From: Patulibacter defluvii | GTDB lineage: Bacteria; Actinomycetota; Thermoleophilia; Solirubrobacterales; Solirubrobacteraceae | Reading direction: 5' to 3' | Assembly (NCBI RefSeq): GCF_034096925.1 | Contig: NZ_JAWZSQ010000006.1 | Coordinates: 182,101-246,100 of the forward strand | Length of the DNA: 64,000 bases | Part shown: piece after piece, positions 46,898 through 55,815 of the stretch | Layout of the letters: every line of letters begins with the position of its first letter | Numbering within the stretch: position 1 is the stretch's first letter | Translations under genes and position numbers: made by a program | Notes under the pieces: generated by a model | The model's database searches: none | What the model was told of the DNA's origin: nothing | Seen by the model: only the letters and a program-made list of their open reading frames with translations

Positions 46898-48944
46898 GCG
46901 CCAGCGGCGTCAGCGTCGGCACCGTCGCCGCCGGCTCCGCGCCGGCCCAGCGGGCCGTGAACGCCGCCAGCGACGCGACGTCGACCGGGCCCGCCGGTGG
47001 CCCGATCGGCCGGCCCGCCAGCAGGTCGGAGAGGAAGACCGTGCGGGTGCCGGTCGCGTTGCCGCGCAGGCAGTGGTCGGCCAGCGCCCAGGGACCGTGC
47101 GCGGGATCGAGCCCGCCGAGCCGGTCGAGGTCGGCGCGGGTCGCCACCACCGCGTCGTCGAGCGCGGCCAGGGCGCGGGTGAAGCGGGCGACGCCGTAGG
47201 GCCCGTGGTCGTTGCCCGGCGCGCCGGCGAGCAGCCGCTGCGGCGCGCCGTCGCGGAGCACGATCCCGGCGCTCTCGACCCGACCGTCGGCGGCGAGGAT
47301 CCGGACGCCGGCGGCGTGGACGTCGTCGAGCAGGACGTGGCCGCCGAGCGTCTCCAGCCAGCGGGCGGAGAGCCAGACGGCCGGCGCCCGCAGCAGCAGG
47401 ACGACGTCGGTCGTGACCGCCGCCGCGGCCGCCGCCAGCGCGCGATGCGGCTCGTCGTCCGGGACCAGCGCGACGGTCAGGGCACGGTCGTCGACGCCGC
47501 CGGCGGCCAGCGCGGCGACCACGGCGTCGCGGGCGGCCGCGGTCGTGCCGACGACCACCGGCCACGGTCGACCGTGGCCGTCGCGCCAGCTGGCCGCCGC
47601 CTGGCGCAGGCCGGTCAGCGACCGCTCGTCGTCGGCGGTCGCCGCCAGCGCGATCGACGCGCTCGTGCCCGCCGGCCAATCGGGCAGGTGGCGGTAGCGG
47701 CCGACGTGCCCGCCGTAGACGGCGCGGCCGCCGACGCCGGTCCGCTGCAGGTGCTCGCCGAGGGCGGCGATCGAGCGGGCGAAGGCCAGCGGCTTCGAGT
47801 TCGGGTTGCCGGCCATCGAGCCGGCGTGGGCGCGCCAGGTGTAGAGGATCTCCGGCACGTGGACGACCGACGGCGTCGGCTCCAGCTCCAGCAGCCGCAG
47901 CATCATGTCGTGGTCCTGCGAGCCATCGAAGGCGCTGCGGAGGCCGCCGATCCGGTCCAGCAGCGCCCGGCGGTAGACGCTCAGGTGATGCGTGTACATC
48001 AATCCGCGGATCATTTCGAGCGAGAAGCCCGGCTTGTGCGAGGCGATCGTCTTGCGGGTGCCGAACTGGATCTCGTCGTCGCTGTAGACGATGTCGGGGT
48101 CGTCGGAAGCGGCGACCTCGGCGATCCGGCGGACGGCGTCGGGATGCAGCAGGTCGTCGTGGTCGAGCATCGCCACGTAGCGGCCGCGCGCAACGGTCAG
48201 CGCGGTGTTGGTGGCGGCCGAGATCCCCTGCCGGACCTCGTGGCGGCGGACGACGACCCGCTCGGGATGGGCGGCCTGCTCCTCGGCCAGCATCTCCAGC
48301 ACGGCGGGATCGGTGGAGCGGTCGTCGGTGATGCAGAGCTGCCAGTCGCCGTCGCTCTGGGCGTGGACCGAGTCGAGCGTGCTGCGCAGCAGCTCCGGCG
48401 CGGGGTCGCAGACCGGCATCACGATCGAGACCAGCGGACCGTCGCCGTCCGGGGCCGCGTGCTCCGTGGTGGCCGCCACCGGGGTCCCGGCCGCCACGGT
48501 CCCGGCCTGACCCGGCACGAGCAGCCGCAGGTCGCGCCAGTAGACCTCGGTCACCGGCGCCGTTCGCCGCGGCGCCCGGGCCTCGGCGGACAGCCGCAGG
48601 ACCACCGGCCCGGCCGGCAGCTCCAGGTCCAGGGCGTGCTCCTCGGGTCGGCTGCCGGCGTTGGCGGTGCCCAGCGACCGCTCCCAGCGGGCGCCGCCGG
48701 CGAGCGTCTCGACCGCCACGGTGCAGTGGCCGAAGCCGTCGCGCCAGCTCAGCTGCGCCAGCCGCACCTGGCCCTGCAGGCGAGTGCCCGGCGGCAGGTC
48801 GAGCGGCAGCTCCAGCGGCCGGCCGACCTGGTGGGCGAGCAGCGGCGGATGGGCAGCGTCGCGCTCGCTGACCCAGTCGCCGCCGCGCGGCAGCACCAGC
48901 GGCAGCGCGCGCAGCGGGATCGCCGTCGGAGCGACGGGGGGCAC
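46851..48944 (-). CDS. Large GT2 glycosyltransferase with N-terminal beta domain
   Basis: 697 residues in three parts. Residues 1-155 look like a beta-sandwich (sugar-binding-type). A full GT-A domain spans about 170-410: VSIVMPVCDPAPELL, ITDDRSTDP, RQGISAATNTAL, the metal motif LDHDDLLHPDA, and FDGSQDHDMMLRLLE with the base Asp. The last ~280 residues look like a weakened second GT2-like domain without DxD. This layout occurs in rhamnan and O-antigen backbone enzymes. GTG 48944 is 7 bases after the stop of the fused gene upstream, so both are one operon. Confidence 0.82.
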   Translation of the reverse strand: MPPVAPTAIPLRALPLVLPRGGDWVSERDAAHPPLLAHQVGRPLELPLDLPPGTRLQGQVRLAQLSWRDGFGHCTVAVETLAGGARWERSLGTANAGSRPEEHALDLELPAGPVVLRLSAEARAPRRTAPVTEVYWRDLRLLVPGQAGTVAAGTPVAATTEHAAPDGDGPLVSIVMPVCDPAPELLRSTLDSVHAQSDGDWQLCITDDRSTDPAVLEMLAEEQAAHPERVVVRRHEVRQGISAATNTALTVARGRYVAMLDHDDLLHPDAVRRIAEVAASDDPDIVYSDDEIQFGTRKTIASHKPGFSLEMIRGLMYTHHLSVYRRALLDRIGGLRSAFDGSQDHDMMLRLLELEPTPSVVHVPEILYTWRAHAGSMAGNPNSKPLAFARSIAALGEHLQRTGVGGRAVYGGHVGRYRHLPDWPAGTSASIALAATADDERSLTGLRQAAASWRDGHGRPWPVVVGTTAAARDAVVAALAAGGVDDRALTVALVPDDEPHRALAAAAAAVTTDVVLLLRAPAVWLSARWLETLGGHVLLDDVHAAGVRILAADGRVESAGIVLRDGAPQRLLAGAPGNDHGPYGVARFTRALAALDDAVVATRADLDRLGGLDPAHGPWALADHCLRGNATGTRTVFLSDLLAGRPIGPPAGPVDVASLAAFTARWAGAEPAATVPTLTPLALSEPSSTRPPYALPA

Positions 48945-48951
48945 CGATGCC

Positions 48952-51096
48952 TCAGGCCCGTCCGGGGATCGCCGCGCCGGAGATCGCCGCCCGCAGTCCG
49001 GCCTCGACCCGGTCGACGCTCGCGGCCAGCGAGTGACGGGCGGCCAGGACCACGCCGTCGGCGCTGCGCCGCGCGCGCTCCTCGGGATCGTCGAGCAGCC
49101 GCTCGAGCGCGTCGGCGAGCGCTGGCACCGTCGGCGGCGCCAGCGCGATCGGTCCCTCCTCGCCGGCCAACGGGTCGAGCGGGTCGACGACCCCGACGCA
49201 GGGCAGGCCGGCCGCGAGCAGCGGCAGCCGGGCCTCGGGACGGGCCGCGGCGTCGAGGGTCAGGGCGACGGTTCCGCGGGCCAGCAGCTCGACGTGGTCC
49301 TCGGGGCCGCCCTCGCCGGCGCTGCGGTGGCGGAAGGAGAGCCCATGGAGCGCCGCCGGGCCGAAGCCGACCACCTGCAGGCCGGCCCGCCGCCGCAGCA
49401 GCTCGTCGAGCACCAGGCCCGCGGCGCCGCCGCCGTGCGGGTCGCCGGCCGGGCGGGGGAGGACGATCGTGTCGTCGCGACGGGTCGTCCCGCCGGGCGC
49501 CGCGAACCGCTCGTGATCGACCCAGGGCGCGAACGCCGTCGCCGGTCGACCGGTCCGCTCGCCGACGGCGGCGGCCAGCGGTGCGCCGAGGCAGAGCGGG
49601 TGGAGATCGAGGTCGAGCGTCTGCGCGGCCCAGGTCCGCTCCAGCGAGGGGGGCATCGCGTCGGCCTCGAGCGACCGCAGCAGCTGGACGCGGCCGGCGA
49701 GCCCCGGCAGCCGCAGCGCCAGGTAGGCCGTGCGCCAGCCGGTGGCGATCGCGACGTCGGCGCCGGTCCAGCCGCCGAAGCCGATCTCGACCGCGCCGTG
49801 GACCGCATGGCGGCGGCCGGCCAGCCGCGCGGCGAGCGTCCGCTGGGCGTGGAACGGCAGCCGGTGCTCGGGGTCGTGGATCCGCAGCGTGCAGCGGTGG
49901 CCACGCGCCTCCAGCTCCGACAGCAGGTCGAGGTGGGGGTCGAGGGCCGGGTCGTCGGGGCCGGCCAGCTCGACCAGCAGCACCAGCGTCAGCGGCCCGT
50001 CGGCGTCCGGGCCGGCGGGAGCGAGCGGCAGCGCCCCCTCGGCCTGGACCTCGCGCACGATCCCGGCCGGCGTCGCGAACGGCGCGGGATCGACCCGGAC
50101 GGTCTCGTCCTGCTGGCCGTCGGCGACGAGCGGCGGCTGCGGGTTGCCGGTGTCGCCCGCGCGCCCCTCCAGCGACAGCAGCCGCTGGACCGGGGCCGGC
50201 AGCTCGTGGGCGCGTCCGCCGGCGACGGCGGCCAGCCGCCGCCCGCCGTGGTGGGCGAGCGAGCGCAGGAACCAGCGCCGGCGGGTCCCGGGCAGGACGC
50301 CCAGCTGCTCCAGCCAGCGGGCGTCGGCCTGGGCCAGCCGCCACGCGTCGCGAGCGATTCCGCGCGGGTAGAAGCTCATCTGCAGCCCGACGGTCTCGTA
50401 GAGGCCGCGGTACTCGTCGAAGTAGCGGCGCATGAACTGCCACCACGGGAAGTCGTGCGCGTGCAGCACGCCGGCCCGCGGCTGGTACGCCTTGCGCCAG
50501 CCGGCGGCGAGCGCGTCCTGGCCGTAGGCCTGGTCCTCGGCGTAGGCGATGTCGCGGAACGGCACCTGCTCGAGCGCGGCGCGGCGATAGGCGGCGTTGG
50601 CGTTGTGGAGGAACTCCGGGTTGTAGCCGGGCTCGTCGATCCGCCGCTGGACCTGGACCCGGCCGTCGGGCGAGAAGGGGGCGAAGAACTCCAGCAGCTC
50701 GCGGGCGATCATCGGGCTGGTGCCGGGACGGGGCAGGTGCGGCCCGAAGACCACGGCGATCCGCTCGTCCTCGGCGAACGCGTCGACGTAGGCGTCGAGC
50801 CAGCCGGGAACGGGGCTCGCGTCCTGCGTGATGTAGGCGAGGATGTCGGCGCTGGTGTGCTCCAGCGCCATGTTCCGCGTCAGGCCGTGGCTGTAGGACT
50901 CCGGCGGGATCTCGATCACCGTCGCCCCGGCCGCGCGGGCGATCGCGACCGAGTCGTCGGTCGATCCGGAGTCGATCACCAGGAACTCGTCGGCCCCCTG
51001 CGCGGCGGCGGCCCGGACCACGTCGCGGAACAGCTCGCCGGCGTTCTTGACGGGGATGAAGATGGCCGTCGTCGGCCGTTCCGGCGAGGCGGTCAC
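48952..51096 (-). CDS. Fused GT2 glycosyltransferase and WsaF-like (possibly inactive) GT-B domain
   Basis: 714 residues. The N-terminal ~330 are a GT2 rhamnosyltransferase-like domain (TTAIFIPVKNAGELF, VIDSGSTDDS, THE metal-site region YITQDASPVPGWL, FGPHLPRPGTSPM, YAEDQAYGQD). This is a close paralogue of the GT2 at 17935-18855. From about 380 to the end a WsaF-like GT-B half follows, ending ERLLDDPEERARRSADGVV as in the 15918-17081 protein. Its VQDHEPEF is RSLEADAM here and its PSLIPHEML is PEARLPLL, so catalytic residues look lost. GTG 51096 lies 7 bases after TAGCCT. Confidence 0.82.
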   Translation of the reverse strand: MTASPERPTTAIFIPVKNAGELFRDVVRAAAAQGADEFLVIDSGSTDDSVAIARAAGATVIEIPPESYSHGLTRNMALEHTSADILAYITQDASPVPGWLDAYVDAFAEDERIAVVFGPHLPRPGTSPMIARELLEFFAPFSPDGRVQVQRRIDEPGYNPEFLHNANAAYRRAALEQVPFRDIAYAEDQAYGQDALAAGWRKAYQPRAGVLHAHDFPWWQFMRRYFDEYRGLYETVGLQMSFYPRGIARDAWRLAQADARWLEQLGVLPGTRRRWFLRSLAHHGGRRLAAVAGGRAHELPAPVQRLLSLEGRAGDTGNPQPPLVADGQQDETVRVDPAPFATPAGIVREVQAEGALPLAPAGPDADGPLTLVLLVELAGPDDPALDPHLDLLSELEARGHRCTLRIHDPEHRLPFHAQRTLAARLAGRRHAVHGAVEIGFGGWTGADVAIATGWRTAYLALRLPGLAGRVQLLRSLEADAMPPSLERTWAAQTLDLDLHPLCLGAPLAAAVGERTGRPATAFAPWVDHERFAAPGGTTRRDDTIVLPRPAGDPHGGGAAGLVLDELLRRRAGLQVVGFGPAALHGLSFRHRSAGEGGPEDHVELLARGTVALTLDAAARPEARLPLLAAGLPCVGVVDPLDPLAGEEGPIALAPPTVPALADALERLLDDPEERARRSADGVVLAARHSLAASVDRVEAGLRAAISGAAIPGRA

Positions 51097-51103
51097 AGGA
51101 GGG

Positions 51104-51109
51104 AGGCTA
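51104..51109 (-). promoter_or_regulatory. -10 hexamer TAGCCT, leaderless promoter
   Basis: Minus-strand TAGCCT 7 bases before GTG 51096; it heads the operon of the two large GT2 proteins. Confidence 0.6.
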
Positions 51110-51189
51110 GCAACGGGAAGGCCGTGGTCGACCCGGTCCCGGGCCGTCTGCGAGGGCCACCGGCGCGTTCCCCGTTGGCGCGTGCGCGG

Positions 51190-51219
51190 TTGACGCGGAG
51201 GGAGGAGCAGGGATACCGT
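51190..51219 (+). promoter_or_regulatory. Two-box promoter TTGACG-18-TACCGT
   Basis: TTGACG (51190-51195) and TACCGT (51214-51219) precede a ~35-base leader with GAAGGAG (51245-51251) before ATG 51261. Confidence 0.55.
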
Positions 51220-51260
51220 CACCGCGGATACATCGACGTTCCTCGAAGGAGTCGTGAAGC

Positions 51261-52376
51261 ATGCGGAAGTGCCTCATCGGGTTGCTGGTCGTCGTCTCTT
51301 GCGGCGGAGCGGCGGTCGCCCCCGCGGCGCAGGCGAGCTCCAGCGCGAACGCCCGATCAGCCGGGTGGACGTGCGAGGCGCGCGGCCCGCTGACGCGTGC
51401 CATGCAGAGCGCGAACGGCGGTGCGAGAGCGGTCCCCCCGACGTACGACCGCCTTCTCGGGACGCCACGTCGGACGGTGTACGGCCCCAGCAGCAGCTAC
51501 GTCGTCTCGCTCTGTCGGCCCGACGGGACGGTCGATGAGCAGGAGAACACGCGAATCGAGGACGAGTCCGGCGCCACGACGCTGCCGACGGCGACTTCGG
51601 TGTCCAAGGGTGATCGCGCAACGGTCTGGCAGGCGGCGGTACCGGCCGGCGTCGGCCCCAAGGTCCGGCGGCGCACGTCGTACGACCGCAAGCTCGCCGC
51701 GTCTCGTGCGAATCGCATTCCTCCCGCCGACCGATCGCGGCTCACCCCGTTCGGATCGGCGTCGACGACGCTCGGCGGCGGGGCCTCGACGGCGAGCGTG
51801 CTCGGCAACAAGTGCGTCCACAACGAATGGGGCTCGACCTACAACTGGAATCCAGCACGAGGCTTCGGCTTCGTCTTTGCGATGGCCGCTCCCGATTGGC
51901 GCCGGACGCGGATCGCCGACGGGGTATGGACGTGGACCGGACTGCTCAACTACTGCGGGTGGACGCAGAGCTCGCCGCGGGTCTGGGCGACCTACGTCGG
52001 CGACGCGGCGACGTTCCAGCCCCAGCGGGACGGCGTCAACCAGATCGGCTGGTGGTGGGCGCAGGGATGCGGTGCGACGATGAACGCGATCGGCTGCACG
52101 ATCAACTACCTGACTGACGGGCGGATCGTGGAGTCCGACGCCTGGTACTACCACGACTGGGCGTGGTCGGCCGATGGGTCGTGCTCGCCGGGCGAGACCT
52201 GGGATCTGTGGGAGACCGCGGCGCACGAATGGGGGCACGCCTTCGGGGCCAGTCACGCTCCGAGCATCTGGGCGCAGGATCAGGTCATGTATCCGGTGAT
52301 GCAGCCTTGTTCGACCGATCGTCGCAACCTCGGCCTGGGTGACTTCAACTTCCTCATGACGACGTACCCCTACTGA
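51261..52376 (+). CDS. Secreted metzincin-type zinc metalloprotease
   Basis: 371 residues with a Sec signal peptide (1-25, ending AAQA) and a ~130-residue propeptide-like region. A catalytic domain with the extended zinc motif HEWGHAFGASH follows (His322, Glu323, His326, His332) and a Met-turn-like QVMYPVM some 20 residues on. Eight or more cysteines in the mature part suggest disulfides outside the cell. A GAAGGAG Shine-Dalgarno lies 9 bases before ATG 51261, unlike the leaderless cytosolic genes. It may process surface proteins or host/environment substrates. Convergent with the propeller gene at 52384. Confidence 0.82.
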   Translation: MRKCLIGLLVVVSCGGAAVAPAAQASSSANARSAGWTCEARGPLTRAMQSANGGARAVPPTYDRLLGTPRRTVYGPSSSYVVSLCRPDGTVDEQENTRIEDESGATTLPTATSVSKGDRATVWQAAVPAGVGPKVRRRTSYDRKLAASRANRIPPADRSRLTPFGSASTTLGGGASTASVLGNKCVHNEWGSTYNWNPARGFGFVFAMAAPDWRRTRIADGVWTWTGLLNYCGWTQSSPRVWATYVGDAATFQPQRDGVNQIGWWWAQGCGATMNAIGCTINYLTDGRIVESDAWYYHDWAWSADGSCSPGETWDLWETAAHEWGHAFGASHAPSIWAQDQVMYPVMQPCSTDRRNLGLGDFNFLMTTYPY

Positions 52377-52383
52377 CCCGCGT

Positions 52384-53556
52384 CTACCGCACCCGAACCG
52401 TCCGGTAATGCCAGCCCGAGCGGTTGCCGGCGGCATCGACGGCACGGACGGCGACGCGGTAGCGCCCGGGCCGCAGGCGGTGGCGGAAGCGCCGCGTAGC
52501 GGTGCCGGCGCGCTGCACACGGACCGTCAAAGCGCGACTCGCGTGCCGTGTGGGCCTGCGGGAGCGGGGGCGGGCGTAGCGATGGACGCGCACGGTCGCG
52601 GTGGCCGCCTCGTTGCTGCGCAGCGTCACCGCGCGTCGTGAGAGACCGATCCGGGAGATCGCGGGCGGGGTGCGATCTGCCGGCGTCGTCGATGGATCCT
52701 CGTCGGCCCCGACCGGGCCGCCCCAGGTTGGCTCGTCGCCAGCGACGAGCGGGTGGGCCTCGGCGCCATCGGCGGCTCCGAGGTAGATCATCGGCTGGCT
52801 GGCCGGACGCTGTGCGAGGGCGTCTCCGGTGGCGTACGCGATCCGCGTGCCGCCCGGGGACCACGTCGCGCGCCACGCGCCCCAATACGGCAGCTGGTGT
52901 GCCGCACGACCACGCGGCGCGACCCAGAGCGCGCCGGGCAGGTACGGGTGGGTGACCGTTGCGACGCCCAACAGGTCGTTGCCGTTGGGCGAGAGGTCGA
53001 GCGCGATCGGACGCAACTCGCCGAAGGTCCAGGCGCTCGCCTGGACGGCTCCGTCGCTGGTGACCTCGCTTGTGCCGTCGACGGTGCTCGCGATGACGCC
53101 GCCGCCACCGTCGAATGTCGCCGCGATCGTCCCCGTCAATGCACAGGAAGACGTCGCGGCGTCGATTCGCTGAACGCAGAGACGTCCGTTCTCGGTCGCA
53201 AGTGCGATCTGGGTTCCATCGGGGGCGAGTGCCACGCGCGAGATCGCGATCCCGAACGGGCCGAGCGTCATGGCGCTGTCGAGCCGTCGGACGTAGGCGC
53301 GCCGGTCCTGGACGTAGGCGATCGTGGAGCCGTCGGTCGAGAGTGCGGGCGAGGAGTAGGCGCCGCCGGACCCGGTCGCTGCGTGGTCCAGGAGGCGGGC
53401 CTGGTCGCTGCCGTCCGGGTCGATTCGGCAGATGTCGTCGCCGCACCGGTAGGCGATCCACGAGGCCGACGCCCCGGGTGCAGCGCCAAGGGCTGCGACG
53501 GTGGCCGACATGGCCAGGGCCGACAGGGCCAGGCGGTGGGAGGTGGTGGGGGACAT
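52384..53556 (-). CDS. Secreted TolB/PD40-like beta-propeller protein
   Basis: 390 residues, signal peptide 1-31 (ALAMSATVAALGAAPGASA). PD40/TolB-type blades follow: WIAYRCGDDICRIDPDGSD, SPALSTDGSTIAYVQD, RVALAPDGTQIALAT and ATWSPGGTRIAYATGD. After a Pro/Thr linker, the last ~100 residues form an Ig-like basic beta domain ending YRTVRVR, similar to the ends of other exported proteins here. GAGGAG lies only one base before ATG 53556, unusually close. Probably binds surface or matrix components; not an enzyme by visible motifs. Confidence 0.72.
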   Translation of the reverse strand: MSPTTSHRLALSALAMSATVAALGAAPGASASWIAYRCGDDICRIDPDGSDQARLLDHAATGSGGAYSSPALSTDGSTIAYVQDRRAYVRRLDSAMTLGPFGIAISRVALAPDGTQIALATENGRLCVQRIDAATSSCALTGTIAATFDGGGGVIASTVDGTSEVTSDGAVQASAWTFGELRPIALDLSPNGNDLLGVATVTHPYLPGALWVAPRGRAAHQLPYWGAWRATWSPGGTRIAYATGDALAQRPASQPMIYLGAADGAEAHPLVAGDEPTWGGPVGADEDPSTTPADRTPPAISRIGLSRRAVTLRSNEAATATVRVHRYARPRSRRPTRHASRALTVRVQRAGTATRRFRHRLRPGRYRVAVRAVDAAGNRSGWHYRTVRVR

Positions 53557-53676
53557 GCTCCTCGGCCGTGCGCGGCCTGGATCGGGGGGACGCTGTCGGG
53601 TATCAAGACACGAGCGGTTCCCGGAAGTTGCGACGGTCTCGAGCGGGGCGCGGCGTGACGAACCGGGCCATGCCTC

Positions 53677-53682
53677 TACCCT
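53677..53682 (+). promoter_or_regulatory. -10 hexamer TACCCT, leaderless promoter
   Basis: TACCCT 8 bases before GTG 53691; GTGACG at a 16-base spacing upstream is a possible -35. Confidence 0.6.
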
Positions 53683-53690
53683 GTCTCGCT

Positions 53691-54902
53691 GTGGCTGAGC
53701 CCGCGCTCGTCGTCCAGGACCTCCACAAGACGTTCCGGATCCCCAAGCAGCACGTGCACACGCTCAAGGAGCGTGCCCTGCACCCGTTCCGGTCGACCGA
53801 CTACCGCGAGTACCCGGTCCTGCGGGAGATCTCGTTCGAGGTCGAGCGGGGGGAGTTCTTCGGGATCGTCGGGCGCAACGGGTCCGGCAAGAGCACGCTG
53901 CTGAAGTGCATGGCCGGGATCTACCGCCCCGACCAGGGGCGGATCGCGATCGCGGGCCGGTTGGCGCCGTTCATCGAGCTGGGCGTCGGCTTCAACCCCG
54001 ACCTGACGGCCCTCGACAACGTGGTCATCAACGGGGTCATGATGGGCCTCTCGACCCGCGAGGCGAAGCGGCGGTTCGACGAGATCATCGAGTTCGCCGA
54101 GCTCGGGGACTTCCTCGACCTCAAGCTGAAGAACTACAGCTCCGGCATGCAGGTACGGCTGGCGTTCGCGGTGATGGTCCAGGCCTCCGCCGACGTGCTC
54201 CTGATCGACGAGGTGCTCGCGGTCGGCGACGCGGCCTTCCAGCAGAAGTGCCTCGACGTCTTCTACCGCCTGCGCGACGAGGGCCGGACGATCATCTTCG
54301 TCACCCACGACATGAGCGCCGTCGAGCAGTTCTGCCATCGCGCGATGTTCCTGCAGGACGGCGACATCCAGCTGATCGGCGACCCGGTCGAGGTCGGCCG
54401 TGCCTACCTGGCCGCCAACTTCGCCGACGCCGGCACCCCGGCGCCCGACGTCCAGACCGGGCTCCAGGACGGCCGGGTGCTGGTCGACGTCCACGTCGAC
54501 GACGCCCAGGGCCTGCCCGTCACCAGCCTCCCCAGCGGCGAGACCGTCCGCCTGCGGGTCGAGCTGGAGCCGCTGGAGTCGATCGAGCACCCGACCCTGC
54601 TGCTGCAGCTGCGCGACGCCGACCACGCCGTCGTCAGCGGGGCCCGCTTCGAGCTCTTCCAGCACGGTCCGCTGGCCGCCGGCCGCCGGATCCGGGCCGC
54701 CGCCGAGCTCGACGTCACGTTGGCCAACGGGCACTACGACGTCGGCGTGCTGCTGACCCAGGGCTCGGCCGAGACCGAGGTCGTCGTCGACGCCCGCCAC
54801 GCGGCCGAGCTGGTGGTCCACTCCGCCGAGCGCCACGTCGTCGGCCTGGTCCAGCCGCCGACCCGCACCTCCGTCACCGACATCGAACGCGAGCACGCCT
54901 GA
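53691..54902 (+). CDS. wzt: ABC exporter ATPase with C-terminal glycan-binding domain (Wzt/TagH type)
   Basis: 403 residues. The ATPase domain (1-245) has Walker A GRNGSGKST at 61-69, signature YSSGMQ at 149-154, Walker B with Asp173-Glu174 and switch His206. The long N-terminal H-loop region with VHTLKERALHPF is typical of polysaccharide exporters. From about 265 to the end a beta-sandwich Wzt-C-like domain follows, which in O9a/O8 systems recognises the finished glycan terminus. GTG 53691 from the leaderless hexamer. Its stop overlaps the permease start (TGATG). It powers export of lipid-linked polymer. Confidence 0.93.
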   Translation: MAEPALVVQDLHKTFRIPKQHVHTLKERALHPFRSTDYREYPVLREISFEVERGEFFGIVGRNGSGKSTLLKCMAGIYRPDQGRIAIAGRLAPFIELGVGFNPDLTALDNVVINGVMMGLSTREAKRRFDEIIEFAELGDFLDLKLKNYSSGMQVRLAFAVMVQASADVLLIDEVLAVGDAAFQQKCLDVFYRLRDEGRTIIFVTHDMSAVEQFCHRAMFLQDGDIQLIGDPVEVGRAYLAANFADAGTPAPDVQTGLQDGRVLVDVHVDDAQGLPVTSLPSGETVRLRVELEPLESIEHPTLLLQLRDADHAVVSGARFELFQHGPLAAGRRIRAAAELDVTLANGHYDVGVLLTQGSAETEVVVDARHAAELVVHSAERHVVGLVQPPTRTSVTDIEREHA

Positions 54903-55768
54903 TGAGCATCGAGCTCGAACCGGCGGCCTCCACGAGCCCGGCGCCGCTGCGCGAGATGAAGGGCCCCGCCGCGCTCGGCGGGGGCTGGTCGCGCTTCTGG
55001 TCGCTGACGTGGACGGTCGCGATCACCGAGTTCCGCCTGACCTACTTCGGGTCGGCGCTGGGCTACCTGTGGACGCTGATGCGGCCGCTGATGATGTTCG
55101 GCGTCTACTACGTGATGTTCACGCAGATCGTGAAGCTCGGGAAGGACATCCCGCACTACCCGGCGCTGCTGCTGATGAACATCATGCTGTTCCAGTTCTT
55201 CGTCGAGGCGACGTCGACCGCGGTCCAGTCGGTGGTGGCGCGGGAGAACCTGGTCCGCAAGATGCAGTTCCCACGGATGGTGATCCCGCTCTCCGTCGTG
55301 GGCACCGCGCTGCTCAACCTGGCGGTCAACCTGGTCGCCGTCTTCATCTTCGTGCTCGCCAACGGCACGCCGGTGCGCTGGACCTGGCTGCTGCTGCCGC
55401 TGGCCTTGATCCCGCTGATCGTGCTGACCACCGGCGTCTCGATGCTGCTGGCCGCGGCGTTCGTGAAGTACCGCGACATCCTGCCGATCTGGGGCGTCTT
55501 CTCGCAGGCGCTGTTCTACGCCTCGCCGGTCCTCTACACGATGGAGCGGGCGCCCGACAACATCCGCTCGATCCTCGAGTTCAACCCGCTGGCCGGGATC
55601 ATGGAGGGCGTCCGCTACCTGGTGATCGACCCCGACGCCCCGGGCGCGATCACCGGCTGGGGCGGCTGGCCGCAGGCGCTGATCCCGCTGGGGCTGATCG
55701 CCTTCCTCTTCTTCTTCGGCCTCTGGTACTTCAACCGCCAGGCGTCGTCGGCCGCCGAGCTGCTCTAG
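54902..55768 (+). CDS. wzm: ABC-2-type polysaccharide exporter permease (Wzm/TagG type)
   Basis: 288-residue permease with six predicted membrane helices. The preceding amphipathic ITEFRLTYFGSALGYLWTLMRP is the characteristic coupling-helix segment of Wzm/TagG. FPRMVIPLSVV, KYRDILPIWGVFSQALFYASPVLY and FNPLAGIMEGVRYLV are family blocks. Forms the channel for the adjacent ATPase. Start overlaps the ATPase stop. Confidence 0.93.
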   Translation: MSIELEPAASTSPAPLREMKGPAALGGGWSRFWSLTWTVAITEFRLTYFGSALGYLWTLMRPLMMFGVYYVMFTQIVKLGKDIPHYPALLLMNIMLFQFFVEATSTAVQSVVARENLVRKMQFPRMVIPLSVVGTALLNLAVNLVAVFIFVLANGTPVRWTWLLLPLALIPLIVLTTGVSMLLAAAFVKYRDILPIWGVFSQALFYASPVLYTMERAPDNIRSILEFNPLAGIMEGVRYLVIDPDAPGAITGWGGWPQALIPLGLIAFLFFFGLWYFNRQASSAAELL

Positions 55769-55815
55769 CGGCAGGGCGCCGACGCGTGGCGCGAGCCCGC
55801 CGCGGAGGTGCTTTG

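Noticed and set aside
52384..53556. Gene taken as an outer-membrane TolB component
   Set aside because: The blades are TolB/PD40-like but the protein lacks the TolB N-terminal domain, and the host appears to be a Gram-positive-type actinobacterium.
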